This document shows, one piece after another, positions 47,764 to 55,846 of a stretch of DNA of 64,000 bases. A program made the translations under genes and the position numbers. The DNA is from CAYVNU01 sp964453265. Lineage in GTDB: Bacteria > Patescibacteriota > Doudnabacteria > UBA920. The stretch spans positions 124,001 through 188,000 of the forward strand of contig CAYVNU010000001.1 in NCBI GenBank assembly GCA_964453265.1, given 5' to 3'. Each line of letters starts with the position of its first letter. The stretch's first letter is position 1. The notes beneath the pieces are model-generated. The model was not told where the DNA came from. It saw only the letters and a list, made by a program, of their open reading frames with translations, and did not search any database.

Positions 47764-48861
47764 TTAATGGTTATTAGTTTTTCCGTGAAATTTTTTATGT
47801 ATATCTCTAAGTCCCTGATTGGTTATATGAGTGTAAATTTGAGTGGTAGTTATAGAGGCGTGGCCAAGTAATGTTTGTACGCTTCTAATGTCCGCGCCAT
47901 TTTGTAAAAGGTCTGTAGCAAAGGAATGTCTTAGAGTATGGGGTGTAACTTTTTTCACAATTCCTGCTATAAGGCAACATTTTTTTATAATTCTTTGAAT
48001 TTGTCTAACGGTGAGTCCATATGCTTTACGGCCTGTATTGCCAGTGCGGTCTTTTAAATCGTCTGACATACTTTCAATTTCTTTGGTAATTTTTTTTTGT
48101 TCAGCCGCAATTTTTTTAATTTTTAAAGATCCACCGGCTTCGTTTGGAGATAATGGAGTGTGAGACATTTGACCGATTTTTGAATGCCCGACGAACAGCG
48201 CTTTGTTGTTATCGGAGCGTTTTTTTAAGTATGCCTTTATTGCTATGGAGGCATCTTCTGACAAAAATACTAAACGGAGCTTTGCTCCTTTGCCACGCAC
48301 TGTAAATTCGCGGCGGTCTAAATTAAGACCCTCACGCTTTAACGAGGCGAGTTCGCTAACGCGCAAACCGGTTGAAAAAAGTGTTTTAAGTATTGCGTCG
48401 TCTCGCAGGCGGGTAATTCCGTCTTTTTCTTGTTTTACCGCGTCAAATAGTCTTTTTAATTCCTCGGTATCTAAAAACTCAACTTGCCGCTGGGGATTTT
48501 TGGGCAGTTCAATTTTTTCTGGCGGCAAAGTTTCTACGTCATTCTTCATTAAGTACTTTAAAAATGCCCTCAGAGCTATTAAATGGTAGTTCTGGCTTAT
48601 TAGTTTAAGCTGGCGGCCTGAGTCATCGGAAAGCCTGTTTAAGTACAGTCTAAACTTGTTTACTGAGTTTAGGGTTATGTCTTTAGGCTTAAGCACATTC
48701 ATGCCTGCGGCAAAATCGGAAAACTTTTTTAAATAGCGGGTATAAGCCTCTATGGTGTGAGAGCTTTGATTTTTGCCAATTTCACAGTACTCCAAAAACT
48801 CTTGAATATACTTTTCAAGCTCGGTAGGGGGTAGCTTTAGTTTTTTTTCTTTTGTTTGCAT
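47764..48861 (-). CDS. xerD: Xer-type tyrosine recombinase with catalytic-domain insert
   Basis: 365 aa. An N-terminal SAM-like core-binding domain (10-110) and catalytic residues Arg167, Lys191, His308, Arg311, His334 and nucleophile Tyr343 are all present. Xer proteins are about 300 aa; the surplus is a charged insert at residues about 226-280 between the Lys and second Arg motifs. It should resolve chromosome dimers at a dif site; only one Xer is seen here, as in single-recombinase systems. XerC or an integrase cannot be ruled out, but no mobile-element genes are nearby. A dif-like sequence lies 150 bp upstream. Confidence 0.88.
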   Translation of the reverse strand: MQTKEKKLKLPPTELEKYIQEFLEYCEIGKNQSSHTIEAYTRYLKKFSDFAAGMNVLKPKDITLNSVNKFRLYLNRLSDDSGRQLKLISQNYHLIALRAFLKYLMKNDVETLPPEKIELPKNPQRQVEFLDTEELKRLFDAVKQEKDGITRLRDDAILKTLFSTGLRVSELASLKREGLNLDRREFTVRGKGAKLRLVFLSEDASIAIKAYLKKRSDNNKALFVGHSKIGQMSHTPLSPNEAGGSLKIKKIAAEQKKITKEIESMSDDLKDRTGNTGRKAYGLTVRQIQRIIKKCCLIAGIVKKVTPHTLRHSFATDLLQNGADIRSVQTLLGHASITTTQIYTHITNQGLRDIHKKFHGKTNNH

Positions 48862-48870
48862 GGTTTTTTA

Positions 48871-48939
48871 GTAGGTAGTCGGTAGTAAGTAGTAGGTAGT
48901 CAAACTGTTTGGCTAAACGCTACCTACTACTTACTACAT
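48871..48939. repeat. Tandem GTAG repeats forming an 18-bp perfect inverted repeat
   Basis: gtagtaagtagtaggtag (48883-48900) and ctacctactacttactac (48922-48939) are exact inverse copies around a 21-nt loop, preceded by more GTAGGTAGTC units. Directly upstream of the xer gene. Confidence 0.75.
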
Positions 48940-49005
48940 GTTAACGTTATGCGACATGGTACTTATCCACAATACCCACAGAATATATTACGACAACGCA
49001 ATTTA

Positions 49006-49033
49006 TATATTTATTATATAACATTATGCGACC
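49006..49033. other. Candidate dif-like Xer site
   Basis: On the minus strand ggtcgcataa, then tgttat, then ataataaatat. The first arm resembles the XerC half of dif (GGTGCGCATAA) and the AT-rich second arm weakly resembles the XerD half (TTATGTTAAAT). A second copy of taacattatgcgac with one change lies at 48942-48955. Position next to xer supports the idea; spacing and arms are imperfect. Confidence 0.3.
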
Positions 49034-49068
49034 TTATCATAATGGCTTAATTATGCTATGTTTTTAGT

Positions 49069-49884
49069 ATGATTTTAATCATATCCCCAAAAAATGTTTA
49101 TTCGGCAAAAAGGTTTCTAGCCGAATGCAGAATTAAAAATCTAGCATGTAGAATTTTAAGCGTGGAAGAGTTGACTAGGGTAGATTTTAAAATAGATATT
49201 CAGCAGTACAGTTGTTTGTATGTTCGTAACCCATATTTTAAAGGCAGCCCGAAATACATTCCCAATATTATTAAGCTCGCAAAGCAGTTTAAGCAGGCAG
49301 GGAAAAAGGTTGTTGATGATGTTATTGCAAGCGGTCATTTAGGAGAAGGTAAGTGGCAAGATTATAAGGATTTAGGAAATGCTTTAATTGCTATCCCAAA
49401 AACTCTAAAAACGCACGGCCGTGCGTTTTTAGAGTTTCCGTATATTGTTAAATGGCAATTCGGCATGAAAGCTAAAGGAACTTTTTTAATTCGAAGCGAA
49501 AATGATTTAAAAAAAATCCCTAGCCTTATTCCAAAAAATGAATTAATGTTTCAGGAATACATAGAGGCAGATTATGAATACAAGGTTATTACGGTTGGCT
49601 ACAAGGCTTTACCAATGGTTTTAAGGTTTGATTTTAATCGGAAGTCCGGCAGAGTGGATTTTTATAAACACCATGCTGTTAATATTGAGCAAGTAAAAGG
49701 TCTTAAGAATCTCGTAGAAAAAGCATCTAAAGTTTTAGGCCGTGAACTGGCAAAAGTAGATATTTTGCAAAAGGGTAATAAATTTTATGTTTTAGAAGTT
49801 AACCGTTTTCCCGGTTTTTATTGGCTTGAGAAGCGTTTAAAAATAAATATAGCCCAAGACTTTATCAAATATTTAATTAAATAG
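49069..49884 (+). CDS. RimK-like ATP-grasp ligase or kinase
   Basis: 271 aa. The central ATP-grasp pattern includes FPYIVKWQFGMKAKGTFL (ATP lysine), FQEYIEADYEYKVITVG, and the metal-binding end KVDILQKGNKFYVLEVNRFPGF with Glu and Asn. The N-terminal 90 residues form a Rossmann-like pre-ATP-grasp domain. Members ligate amino acids to carboxylates. The substrate is unknown. A 38-bp perfect palindrome at 49400-49437 is part of the coding sequence (PKTLKTHGRAFLEF). Confidence 0.78.
   Translation: MILIISPKNVYSAKRFLAECRIKNLACRILSVEELTRVDFKIDIQQYSCLYVRNPYFKGSPKYIPNIIKLAKQFKQAGKKVVDDVIASGHLGEGKWQDYKDLGNALIAIPKTLKTHGRAFLEFPYIVKWQFGMKAKGTFLIRSENDLKKIPSLIPKNELMFQEYIEADYEYKVITVGYKALPMVLRFDFNRKSGRVDFYKHHAVNIEQVKGLKNLVEKASKVLGRELAKVDILQKGNKFYVLEVNRFPGFYWLEKRLKINIAQDFIKYLIK
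49400..49437. repeat. 38-bp perfect palindrome inside the ATP-grasp gene
   Basis: aaactctaaaaacgcacgg / ccgtgcgtttttagagttt without any mismatch or loop. Translated in frame. Confidence 0.9.
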
Positions 49885-49897
49885 TTTTTGACTTAAC

Positions 49898-49926
49898 TTG
49901 CTAAAATTCTTAAAATTTAGTATAAT
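49898..49926 (+). promoter_or_regulatory. rpsO promoter
   Basis: TTGCTA, 17 nt, TATAAT; an alternative TTGACT lies further upstream (49888). The resulting leader of about 150 nt includes a cgttttc / gaaaacg hairpin at 50056-50075, close to the start codon, where an S15 autoregulatory site would be expected. Confidence 0.65.
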
Positions 49927-50084
49927 GGTCTATATTAATTAACCCACGAATAAGTTCGAAAAGCATTAATTAAAACTAAAAATTAAGTAAAATTGACTGC
50001 AAGTGCATTTAAATTTTATTTAATTGTTATTTGCTACTTATTACGTGTTGAAAGGCGTTTTCTTTTATTGAAAACGAATAAAGT

Positions 50085-50360
50085 ATGCTTAGTCCTAAAG
50101 AAAAAGACGCGATAATAAAAAAGTTCAGAACTCATAAAGATGATACCGGCAGTCCGGAAGTTCAAATTGCAATTTTAACTGAAGAAATAAAAAGAGTTAG
50201 TGAGCATTTAAAAACTCATAAAAAAGACAACCATTCCAGAAGAGGGTTGCTTAAAATGGTTGGCAACAGAAGAAGGCTCATGCGCTATTTAAAGAATGAA
50301 GACCAAAAGCGATACGAAAAAATAGCAGATAAATTAAAGTTAAAAATTGTTGAAAGCTAA
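50085..50360 (+). CDS. rpsO: 30S ribosomal protein S15
   Basis: 91 aa, full length. Binds 16S rRNA helices 20-22 early in assembly of the 30S platform. DTGSPEVQIAILTEEI, H-x-x-DNHSRRGLLKMVGNRRRLMRYL are the family signature (given here in parts). The long leader with a hairpin near the start suggests autoregulation as known for S15 in many bacteria. A 125-aa gene follows after 3 nt. Confidence 0.97.
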   Translation: MLSPKEKDAIIKKFRTHKDDTGSPEVQIAILTEEIKRVSEHLKTHKKDNHSRRGLLKMVGNRRRLMRYLKNEDQKRYEKIADKLKLKIVES

Positions 50361-50363
50361 AGT

Positions 50364-50741
50364 ATGGGCGATTTTGAAAAAGAATGGACTGATTTAGGCA
50401 GAAAAATTTGCCAAGCAGTTTACGTAAATAAAACCGTTCAAGAGATTAAACATTCTTTGCAAAAAAATGGTTTTTTGACATTGGAAGAAAAAAGCGAGTT
50501 TATTAATATTTGCGATAAGATAAAATACGACGTTATTTACGAAATTTACGGTAAAGAAGACACCGAGAGCTATAAAAAATTTAGCGAAGAATGGAAGCAG
50601 TGGTTTCAGGAAAAGGGTGTGGAAAGCCAGAAGGAAAGAAATCAAAGAAGCAGTGTAGATCATATTCTTTTTGGAAGTACGCCTGATCCTATTCAGTTTT
50701 TGCTCCATTTTGAAGAAGAAATGCTTGGAAGTATGAAATAG
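50364..50741 (+). CDS. Uncharacterised 125-aa protein co-transcribed with rpsO
   Basis: Soluble, helical and charged, starting MGDFEKEWTDLGRK. Contains aromatic-rich segments (YDVIYEIYG, WKQWFQEKGVE) and ends DPIQFLLHFEEEMLGSM. It begins 3 nt after rpsO and ends at a strong bidirectional terminator. No family recognised; the genomic link to S15 hints at a translation-related role, by inference. Confidence 0.6.
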   Translation: MGDFEKEWTDLGRKICQAVYVNKTVQEIKHSLQKNGFLTLEEKSEFINICDKIKYDVIYEIYGKEDTESYKKFSEEWKQWFQEKGVESQKERNQRSSVDHILFGSTPDPIQFLLHFEEEMLGSMK

Positions 50742-50748
50742 AAATTTA

Positions 50749-50788
50749 AAAAAAACCGCTGCCTTACAAAAGGCAGCGGTTTTTTTTA
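50749..50788. terminator. Bidirectional terminator overlapping the histidine kinase stop
   Basis: aaaaaaaccgctgcct / aggcagcggttttttt between convergent genes ending at 50741 and 50786. Confidence 0.9.
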
Positions 50789-52438
50789 AATTTTTGTAAA
50801 GTCTAGAAGAGTGGTGGTTTTTAAGTCTGAGTGGATGGGTAGAGAAAAAATAAATGTGGAACCTTGGTCTTCGCCCTGGCTTTCTGCCCAAATTTTTCCT
50901 TGGTGCTGTTCAATAACAATTTTAGCAACATACAAGCCAAGACCAAGTCCGGCGCTGTGTTTTATAGATTCTTTGCCGCGGCTAAATTTTTGAAAAATTT
51001 CATTTTTTTCTTCAGGGCTTACGCCTTTGCCCGTGTCCGTAACAGAGAATTTTATTTCATCTGTATCTTCCCAAAGTTTAACTTTAACCGAACCATTTTT
51101 CGTATACTTTAAGGCGTTATCTATTAAATTATTCATTACTTGTTTAATTTTTTCTTTATCGGCCATTATTTTAGGTAAATTTTTCTTTGGCTTTTCAAAA
51201 AGCAATTTTAATTTTTTATCTTTTGAAATTGGTAAGAGCTGCTCAAACGCGCTGTTTGCCAGCGGCAATAAATCCGTTTCTTCAAAGAGAAATTCCATTT
51301 TGCCGCGCTCGATTCTGGATACGTTTAGCATGTCGTCTATAAGCGAAATTAGAGCGTTGTTGGTTTGGCTGGTTTTTTGAATAATTTCCAACTGTTCTTT
51401 TTTTATTTTTCCGTAGTCGCCGGAAAGCAGAGCGGATAAATACCATTTAATTGTGGCCGGAGGAGTGCGCAGTTGATGCGAAGCTATAGTAATAAATTCG
51501 CTTCTGGCAATATCCAGAGCTTTTAGTTTTTCGTTGGCATTTTCTAATTGTTTGGTTAATGCTTCTAAAAGTCGCCTTTGTTCCACCTCTTTACGCACGC
51601 TTCTAATTAGCAAATAACCGAAAATTATCGCTGCTGAAAAAATTGTTATATCTATAATTCTTTCGGTTGTTGTTCTTGATGTAAAAATTTTGGAAAATAA
51701 AATTGTAGCTAGAATTGCTGTCAATGCTTCGGTGGCAATAATTTTTAAATCAAAAAGCCCGTGCTTAACAATCGCGTAGGCAATAAAGGACATTAAAATA
51801 ACGGGAAAAATCGGACCTAAAAATACAAATGCGGAGGTTTTTAAAATAACTACAAATGTAACGGTGGACAAACCCATTAAAGAAAAAGAAGCCAAGACCC
51901 CAAATAATAGGTATTTGATTTTAATTTTTTCTTCGCCGATTGCTTTTTTATATCTGGTAATTAAAATAACAAAACTTAAAATAAACAAACCTACAAAATC
52001 GGCAAAAAAAATCAGCACACCTGGCCCAGGAGTAGGGACAGGATTGCCGTTTGGGTAAGTAATGCCGGTAAAAACAAATGGAAGCAGGGAAGCCGCCGCT
52101 GACATAAACATTAAGCAGAATAGCAAAAAAATATAACTTTTTTGCATGCTTATTCGGTCGTTTGGAAATGTGTGGACAAGCAAAATCAAATTAGGTCCGA
52201 TAAACGAGCAGGTAAACATTACAACCCGTACCCAGAATAATTGGCTGTCGCCAATACCTCCCGGCGGATGAAGCGATAGAAAATTTACAATAATATATAA
52301 ATTGGTAATTATTGATAAATTAAAAAATAACCTGTGGGTCCAGCTTTTGTTATTTTTTAAAACTACCATCAAGCCTAAAAAGGTATTGGCGCAAAAGGCG
52401 ATAATGCCTAAGAGTAGTTCAATTTGTATATTTTGCAT
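50786..52438 (-). CDS. Membrane histidine kinase with 7TM N-terminal region
   Basis: 550 aa. About eight hydrophobic segments in residues 1-290 match the 7TM histidine-kinase sensor type. A short coiled coil (about 290-315) leads to the H box ASHQLRTPPATIKWY with the phosphorylated His near residue 319. N box NLIDNALKYT, G1 DTGKGVS and G2 GLGLGLY form the ATPase domain. It has no receiver of its own; the lone receiver at 55847-56239 is the closest partner. Divergent from the nitroreductase gene with 55 nt between starts. Confidence 0.9.
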   Translation of the reverse strand: MQNIQIELLLGIIAFCANTFLGLMVVLKNNKSWTHRLFFNLSIITNLYIIVNFLSLHPPGGIGDSQLFWVRVVMFTCSFIGPNLILLVHTFPNDRISMQKSYIFLLFCLMFMSAAASLLPFVFTGITYPNGNPVPTPGPGVLIFFADFVGLFILSFVILITRYKKAIGEEKIKIKYLLFGVLASFSLMGLSTVTFVVILKTSAFVFLGPIFPVILMSFIAYAIVKHGLFDLKIIATEALTAILATILFSKIFTSRTTTERIIDITIFSAAIIFGYLLIRSVRKEVEQRRLLEALTKQLENANEKLKALDIARSEFITIASHQLRTPPATIKWYLSALLSGDYGKIKKEQLEIIQKTSQTNNALISLIDDMLNVSRIERGKMEFLFEETDLLPLANSAFEQLLPISKDKKLKLLFEKPKKNLPKIMADKEKIKQVMNNLIDNALKYTKNGSVKVKLWEDTDEIKFSVTDTGKGVSPEEKNEIFQKFSRGKESIKHSAGLGLGLYVAKIVIEQHQGKIWAESQGEDQGSTFIFSLPIHSDLKTTTLLDFTKI

Positions 52439-52493
52439 ATTTTGATGTTTGTTAATTAAATGATACTCTATATTTATAAAAAATAAAAGTTAT

Positions 52494-53606
52494 ATGCTGG
52501 AAAAAAATCAAACGCGAGGCCAAAAACAATATACTCAGGCAGAATTTAATGCTTTAAGTGAGCATAAACGGCTTGAGTATTTGTGTTTGCTGGGGCATTT
52601 AGCGCCTAGTTCACATAATACCCAGCCTTGGCGTTTTTTTCTTGACTTAGACAAAAAACAAATAAAAATATTTATTGATAGACGTTTTATACTCAATGAA
52701 TCCGATCCGGTTGGCCGGGAAACTTTGGTAAGCGCGGGTTGCTGCGTGGCGAATATTTTGGTTGGCGCAGAGCATTATGGTTTGCCAAACAAGCTTACAT
52801 TATCCCGTTTGTCAAAAAAAGATTGCTTGCCCCTTAAAGGAGATAAAGGTAGGTATAAAATGGCAGCAGAAATTACTTTTAATAGCTTGGAAGCCAAAAT
52901 ACAAACAGGTTCTTTATTCGGACAGATTTTTTATAGGCAGGTTGTACGCGCGGAATTCGATCCGCAAATTTTCTTGCCGCAAAATATTATAAAAAAACTC
53001 TCCAGTTTTATCGATGGAAAGAAAATTAAACTTCATTTAGTTGAAAAAGGCATTTTAAAACAGTCACTGGCAGAATTTCAAGGTCAAGCCGATAATTATG
53101 TTATAAATTCCAAAATTTTTAGCAGAGAATTGGGAGAGTGGCTTTTGCCCAATAACACCAACTCACATTTGGGCATGCCGGGAAACGGCTTTGGTTTAAG
53201 CGATGTGCAGGCTAAGCGTTTTCATATGGGTCTGTTAGGAAAACAGCCGCTGGAACCGGAAGATGGTTTAAAATTTTCCATGTCCGGTAAAATATATTTG
53301 GAAAAATCGCCTTTAGTTGGTTTGTTAACTGTGCAAAAAGATGAACCGGAATTTTGGCTGTTATGCGGCATGGCGTTAGAAAATATTTTTTTATTTTTAC
53401 TCAAGCAGGGGTTTAGTTTGGCTATACACGCTGCAATTGTTGAGGTTGGATTAATAAATAAAATTTTTGCCGCAACCTTGGGTACAACCAGAAGACTGAC
53501 TGCTTTATTTCGGGTAGGAAAAGTTAAAAATTTAAAAGATCTACAAAGGCCTTTTTCTCCACGTCTGCCTTTAGAAGAAACTTTTTTGTCTAGCGATACA
53601 TTTTAA
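52494..53606 (+). CDS. Acg-family nitroreductase-fold flavoprotein
   Basis: 370 aa. APSSHNTQPWRF near residue 37 is the flavin-binding start of the nitroreductase fold; the second half repeats the fold as in Acg proteins (KSPLVGLLTVQKDEPEFWLLCG, then ATLGTTRR near the end). Acg proteins of Mycobacterium are controlled by the DosRS two-component system and hold FMN without being ordinary nitroreductases. Its 3' end overlaps the convergent ThiF-like gene by 17 nt. In Mycobacterium Rv1355c a ThiF domain and this fold are fused, which suggests the two proteins act together here. Confidence 0.75.
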   Translation: MLEKNQTRGQKQYTQAEFNALSEHKRLEYLCLLGHLAPSSHNTQPWRFFLDLDKKQIKIFIDRRFILNESDPVGRETLVSAGCCVANILVGAEHYGLPNKLTLSRLSKKDCLPLKGDKGRYKMAAEITFNSLEAKIQTGSLFGQIFYRQVVRAEFDPQIFLPQNIIKKLSSFIDGKKIKLHLVEKGILKQSLAEFQGQADNYVINSKIFSRELGEWLLPNNTNSHLGMPGNGFGLSDVQAKRFHMGLLGKQPLEPEDGLKFSMSGKIYLEKSPLVGLLTVQKDEPEFWLLCGMALENIFLFLLKQGFSLAIHAAIVEVGLINKIFAATLGTTRRLTALFRVGKVKNLKDLQRPFSPRLPLEETFLSSDTF

Positions 53607-54840
53607 CTTTAAAAGTTTTTTTATTGAAAATTACTCTGCTTGGGTATGTATGCCCAAGTAATATTCTAGCCGCAGCTTCACTAACAATGCCCGCAGCAGT
53701 ATTTATGGTTGATCCGAGTTGGGGGATAATGGTAGAGGTGGGGATTTCGGTTTTGTTTTCAATAATTTTTTTTAATTCGTCTTGCCTATAGTTAGGTCCT
53801 ATTAGCGAATCGACAAAATTGAAAAATGCTTTTCTTTCACCGGGGTTGCTGTAAACATTTTCCATAGCGTTTATTAGTTCCACATCTGTCTTACTATAGG
53901 TTAATTTGTTTTCTTTTAAATCATATCGGCAAATATCCAGCTGAATGCATGAGCCTACGTCAGTTACCATAAGCAGGGGTATTTTCCTTTTTCTAGCTTC
54001 TTGCCTAAGTAAAATTTTTATTCTTGGGTCGTCAACTTCTTCAATAATCAAATCCAGTTTTGGCTCGTTTTTTTGCCCGTCAAAATAAGCATTAATATTT
54101 TCCGCAGTTAGCCCTTGGTCATAAATGTAAATATTTGCAAATGGGTTTATAGAATATATTTGCTCGGCAGTAACCGAGGCTTTGTTTCTTAAAAGCATAT
54201 CGGCAGCATTTGTTCTTTCTGAATTCGGCAAAACCATATCTTTATAGCTAAGCCTTACGCGGTTAATGTTTTCCATTTTAAACAGGCTTTTGTCGGCAAT
54301 TTTTAAATTTTTTGGGCGGATATCCATGCAAATACAATGGCTGATGCTGTTGCCCACGCTGCAGCCAGCAATGCCAATTGTAGAATTTTCAAATTTATTT
54401 TGGATTTGAGACCACGAAAGCTGGTTTTTTGGGTCGCTAATTAAGCTTGAGTTGCTGGCAACAGAAACAATACGGTGCCAAAATGGATTAGCAAACCTGA
54501 CCAATTCTCCAGAGCGGGCAAAAAAAACATAGTAGCCATAATTTAGGTAATAACCTTTTGCATTTAAAAGTGCAGTGTTATAAATTTCCCATTCTTTGTT
54601 AAACAAATCCCTAAGCGTTAAATTATTTTCATACTTAGGCGAATTGGCTGACATGGTTAGGCGTTCATTTAATCCAAAAATTGTCGCTTGAGTTAAATCG
54701 TATTGCTTATTTTTTGGAACTTTAAAAGTTTTTTTATGAATTTTAATTAAAGCCGAACCATTTTTATCGTATTTAACAAGGCCTTTTTTATGGGCAATTT
54801 TAGTTGCTATTACAAAGGGTTTTATTTGATTAAAATTCAT
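53590..54840 (-). CDS. ThiF/E1-like adenylyltransferase (Rv1355c-type N-terminal part)
   Basis: 416 aa. A 130-residue N-terminal extension precedes the E1-like Rossmann core: IGIAGCSVGNSISHCIC (nucleotide loop), LKIADKSLFKMENINRVRL (the Asp and Arg-finger region) and DLIIEEVDDPRIKILLRQEA. The family adenylates a C-terminal carboxylate or small acid. No CxxC zinc pair of MoeB/ThiF is seen, and no ubiquitin-like substrate is encoded nearby. It overlaps the preceding gene by 11 nt and the nitroreductase by 17 nt at the 3' ends. Confidence 0.75.
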   Translation of the reverse strand: MNFNQIKPFVIATKIAHKKGLVKYDKNGSALIKIHKKTFKVPKNKQYDLTQATIFGLNERLTMSANSPKYENNLTLRDLFNKEWEIYNTALLNAKGYYLNYGYYVFFARSGELVRFANPFWHRIVSVASNSSLISDPKNQLSWSQIQNKFENSTIGIAGCSVGNSISHCICMDIRPKNLKIADKSLFKMENINRVRLSYKDMVLPNSERTNAADMLLRNKASVTAEQIYSINPFANIYIYDQGLTAENINAYFDGQKNEPKLDLIIEEVDDPRIKILLRQEARKRKIPLLMVTDVGSCIQLDICRYDLKENKLTYSKTDVELINAMENVYSNPGERKAFFNFVDSLIGPNYRQDELKKIIENKTEIPTSTIIPQLGSTINTAAGIVSEAAARILLGHTYPSRVIFNKKTFKVKMYR

Positions 54841-55774
54841 TTAAAAATTTATTAATGCTATTTAGCCAAGGTTCTTTATGCAGAAAATAAAAGTCCGGAC
54901 CGTCATTAACTTCCGTATTTAAAATTTCTCTTAGCCTTTCGCCCGATATTTGAGAGTGCTTAAGGTGCCCGGAAGTCAATAATAATTTTGGTAGCAGTTT
55001 TGTTTCCGGAATTTTAAGATTGCCGGTAGAAAGTATTTTTGCCGCTAATTGTTTACCTAAATAAAAATTTAATGTTGGCTTTGAAATTTGACGCGAGTTT
55101 TCTAAATTTTTTATAGCTAATTTTAAGTTTGGCAAATTTAAAAAGTAGCCGGGGAATTTGTAGGCAGATACAGAGCGGTTAATTTTAAGATTTGAACGGA
55201 AAATGGTATTTGCTTTGGTAAATTCAGGCAGGCTGTTTTTTGTCAGAGATTTATTTATAACCTCGTTTCTGAATAATCCGGTTAAATATTTTATTTCTGG
55301 GCGAGTTTCTAAAAAAAACTTGTTTGCCAGGCAAAAAGCAAGTTTTGTAAATTTTAAATTTGTTGGTTTGGTTTTTTGCCGGCAGAATTTAGAAATTGTA
55401 ACTAAAGACAGCAGCTTAATTTTATGTTTTTTTAAAATTGACTCCAGAGAAATATTTTTATGCCCAAAATGCAAAAAATCTTCCGTTGCGTAAGGATTTT
55501 TTTTGCCCGCATGCACAAACCTGATGCTAAAATATTCCGGTTTTTTAAACCCGTTTTGTTTGGCGCTGCACTCAATTAAGTAAACGTCGGATTTTTTGTC
55601 GAATTTATCTAACAAAGGAACTTTACCGTAGCGTAAATAAGCCTTTCGGCAAGCCAAAACTTTTTTTTGCAAGTTCTTGTTTTTCCATTTTTTTCCGCAC
55701 GGTTTGGCTAGAGTTATAACCACCTTAAAATTGGGGAAGTTGTAGGAAATTTGGTTTGGGTCTTGTAACAGCAT
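54830..55774 (-). CDS. Unknown 314-aa basic protein coupled to ThiF-like enzyme
   Basis: Very rich in Lys (ending SINKFLNEF). The segment ACRKAYLRYGKVPLLDKFDKK followed by SDVYLIEC and a strand-rich FSIRFVHAG vaguely recalls acyltransferases of the LuxI/FeeM-type GNAT group, where an Arg-Tyr helix precedes an Asp-rich loop and a strand. This is weak. The second half is helical, with no known motif. It begins the minus-strand pair and overlaps the ThiF-like gene by 11 nt, so translation is coupled. Divergent from the receiver gene. Confidence 0.55.
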   Translation of the reverse strand: MLLQDPNQISYNFPNFKVVITLAKPCGKKWKNKNLQKKVLACRKAYLRYGKVPLLDKFDKKSDVYLIECSAKQNGFKKPEYFSIRFVHAGKKNPYATEDFLHFGHKNISLESILKKHKIKLLSLVTISKFCRQKTKPTNLKFTKLAFCLANKFFLETRPEIKYLTGLFRNEVINKSLTKNSLPEFTKANTIFRSNLKINRSVSAYKFPGYFLNLPNLKLAIKNLENSRQISKPTLNFYLGKQLAAKILSTGNLKIPETKLLPKLLLTSGHLKHSQISGERLREILNTEVNDGPDFYFLHKEPWLNSINKFLNEF

Positions 55775-55821
55775 TGTTTATTAAGTATATCATAATTTTT
55801 TTTATCAAATTTTATAAAATG

Positions 55822-55830
55822 TGATATAAT
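55822..55830 (+). promoter_or_regulatory. Extended -10 promoter (TGaTATAAT) for the response regulator
   Basis: 16 nt before the ATG at 55847; short leader, no ribosome site. Confidence 0.6.
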
Positions 55831-55846
55831 AAATTAAACAAATAAC

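Noticed and set aside
47764..48861. Tyrosine recombinase as the integrase of a mobile element
   Set aside because: Gene organisation, conserved catalytic set and isolation from any cargo or excision genes fit a housekeeping Xer better.
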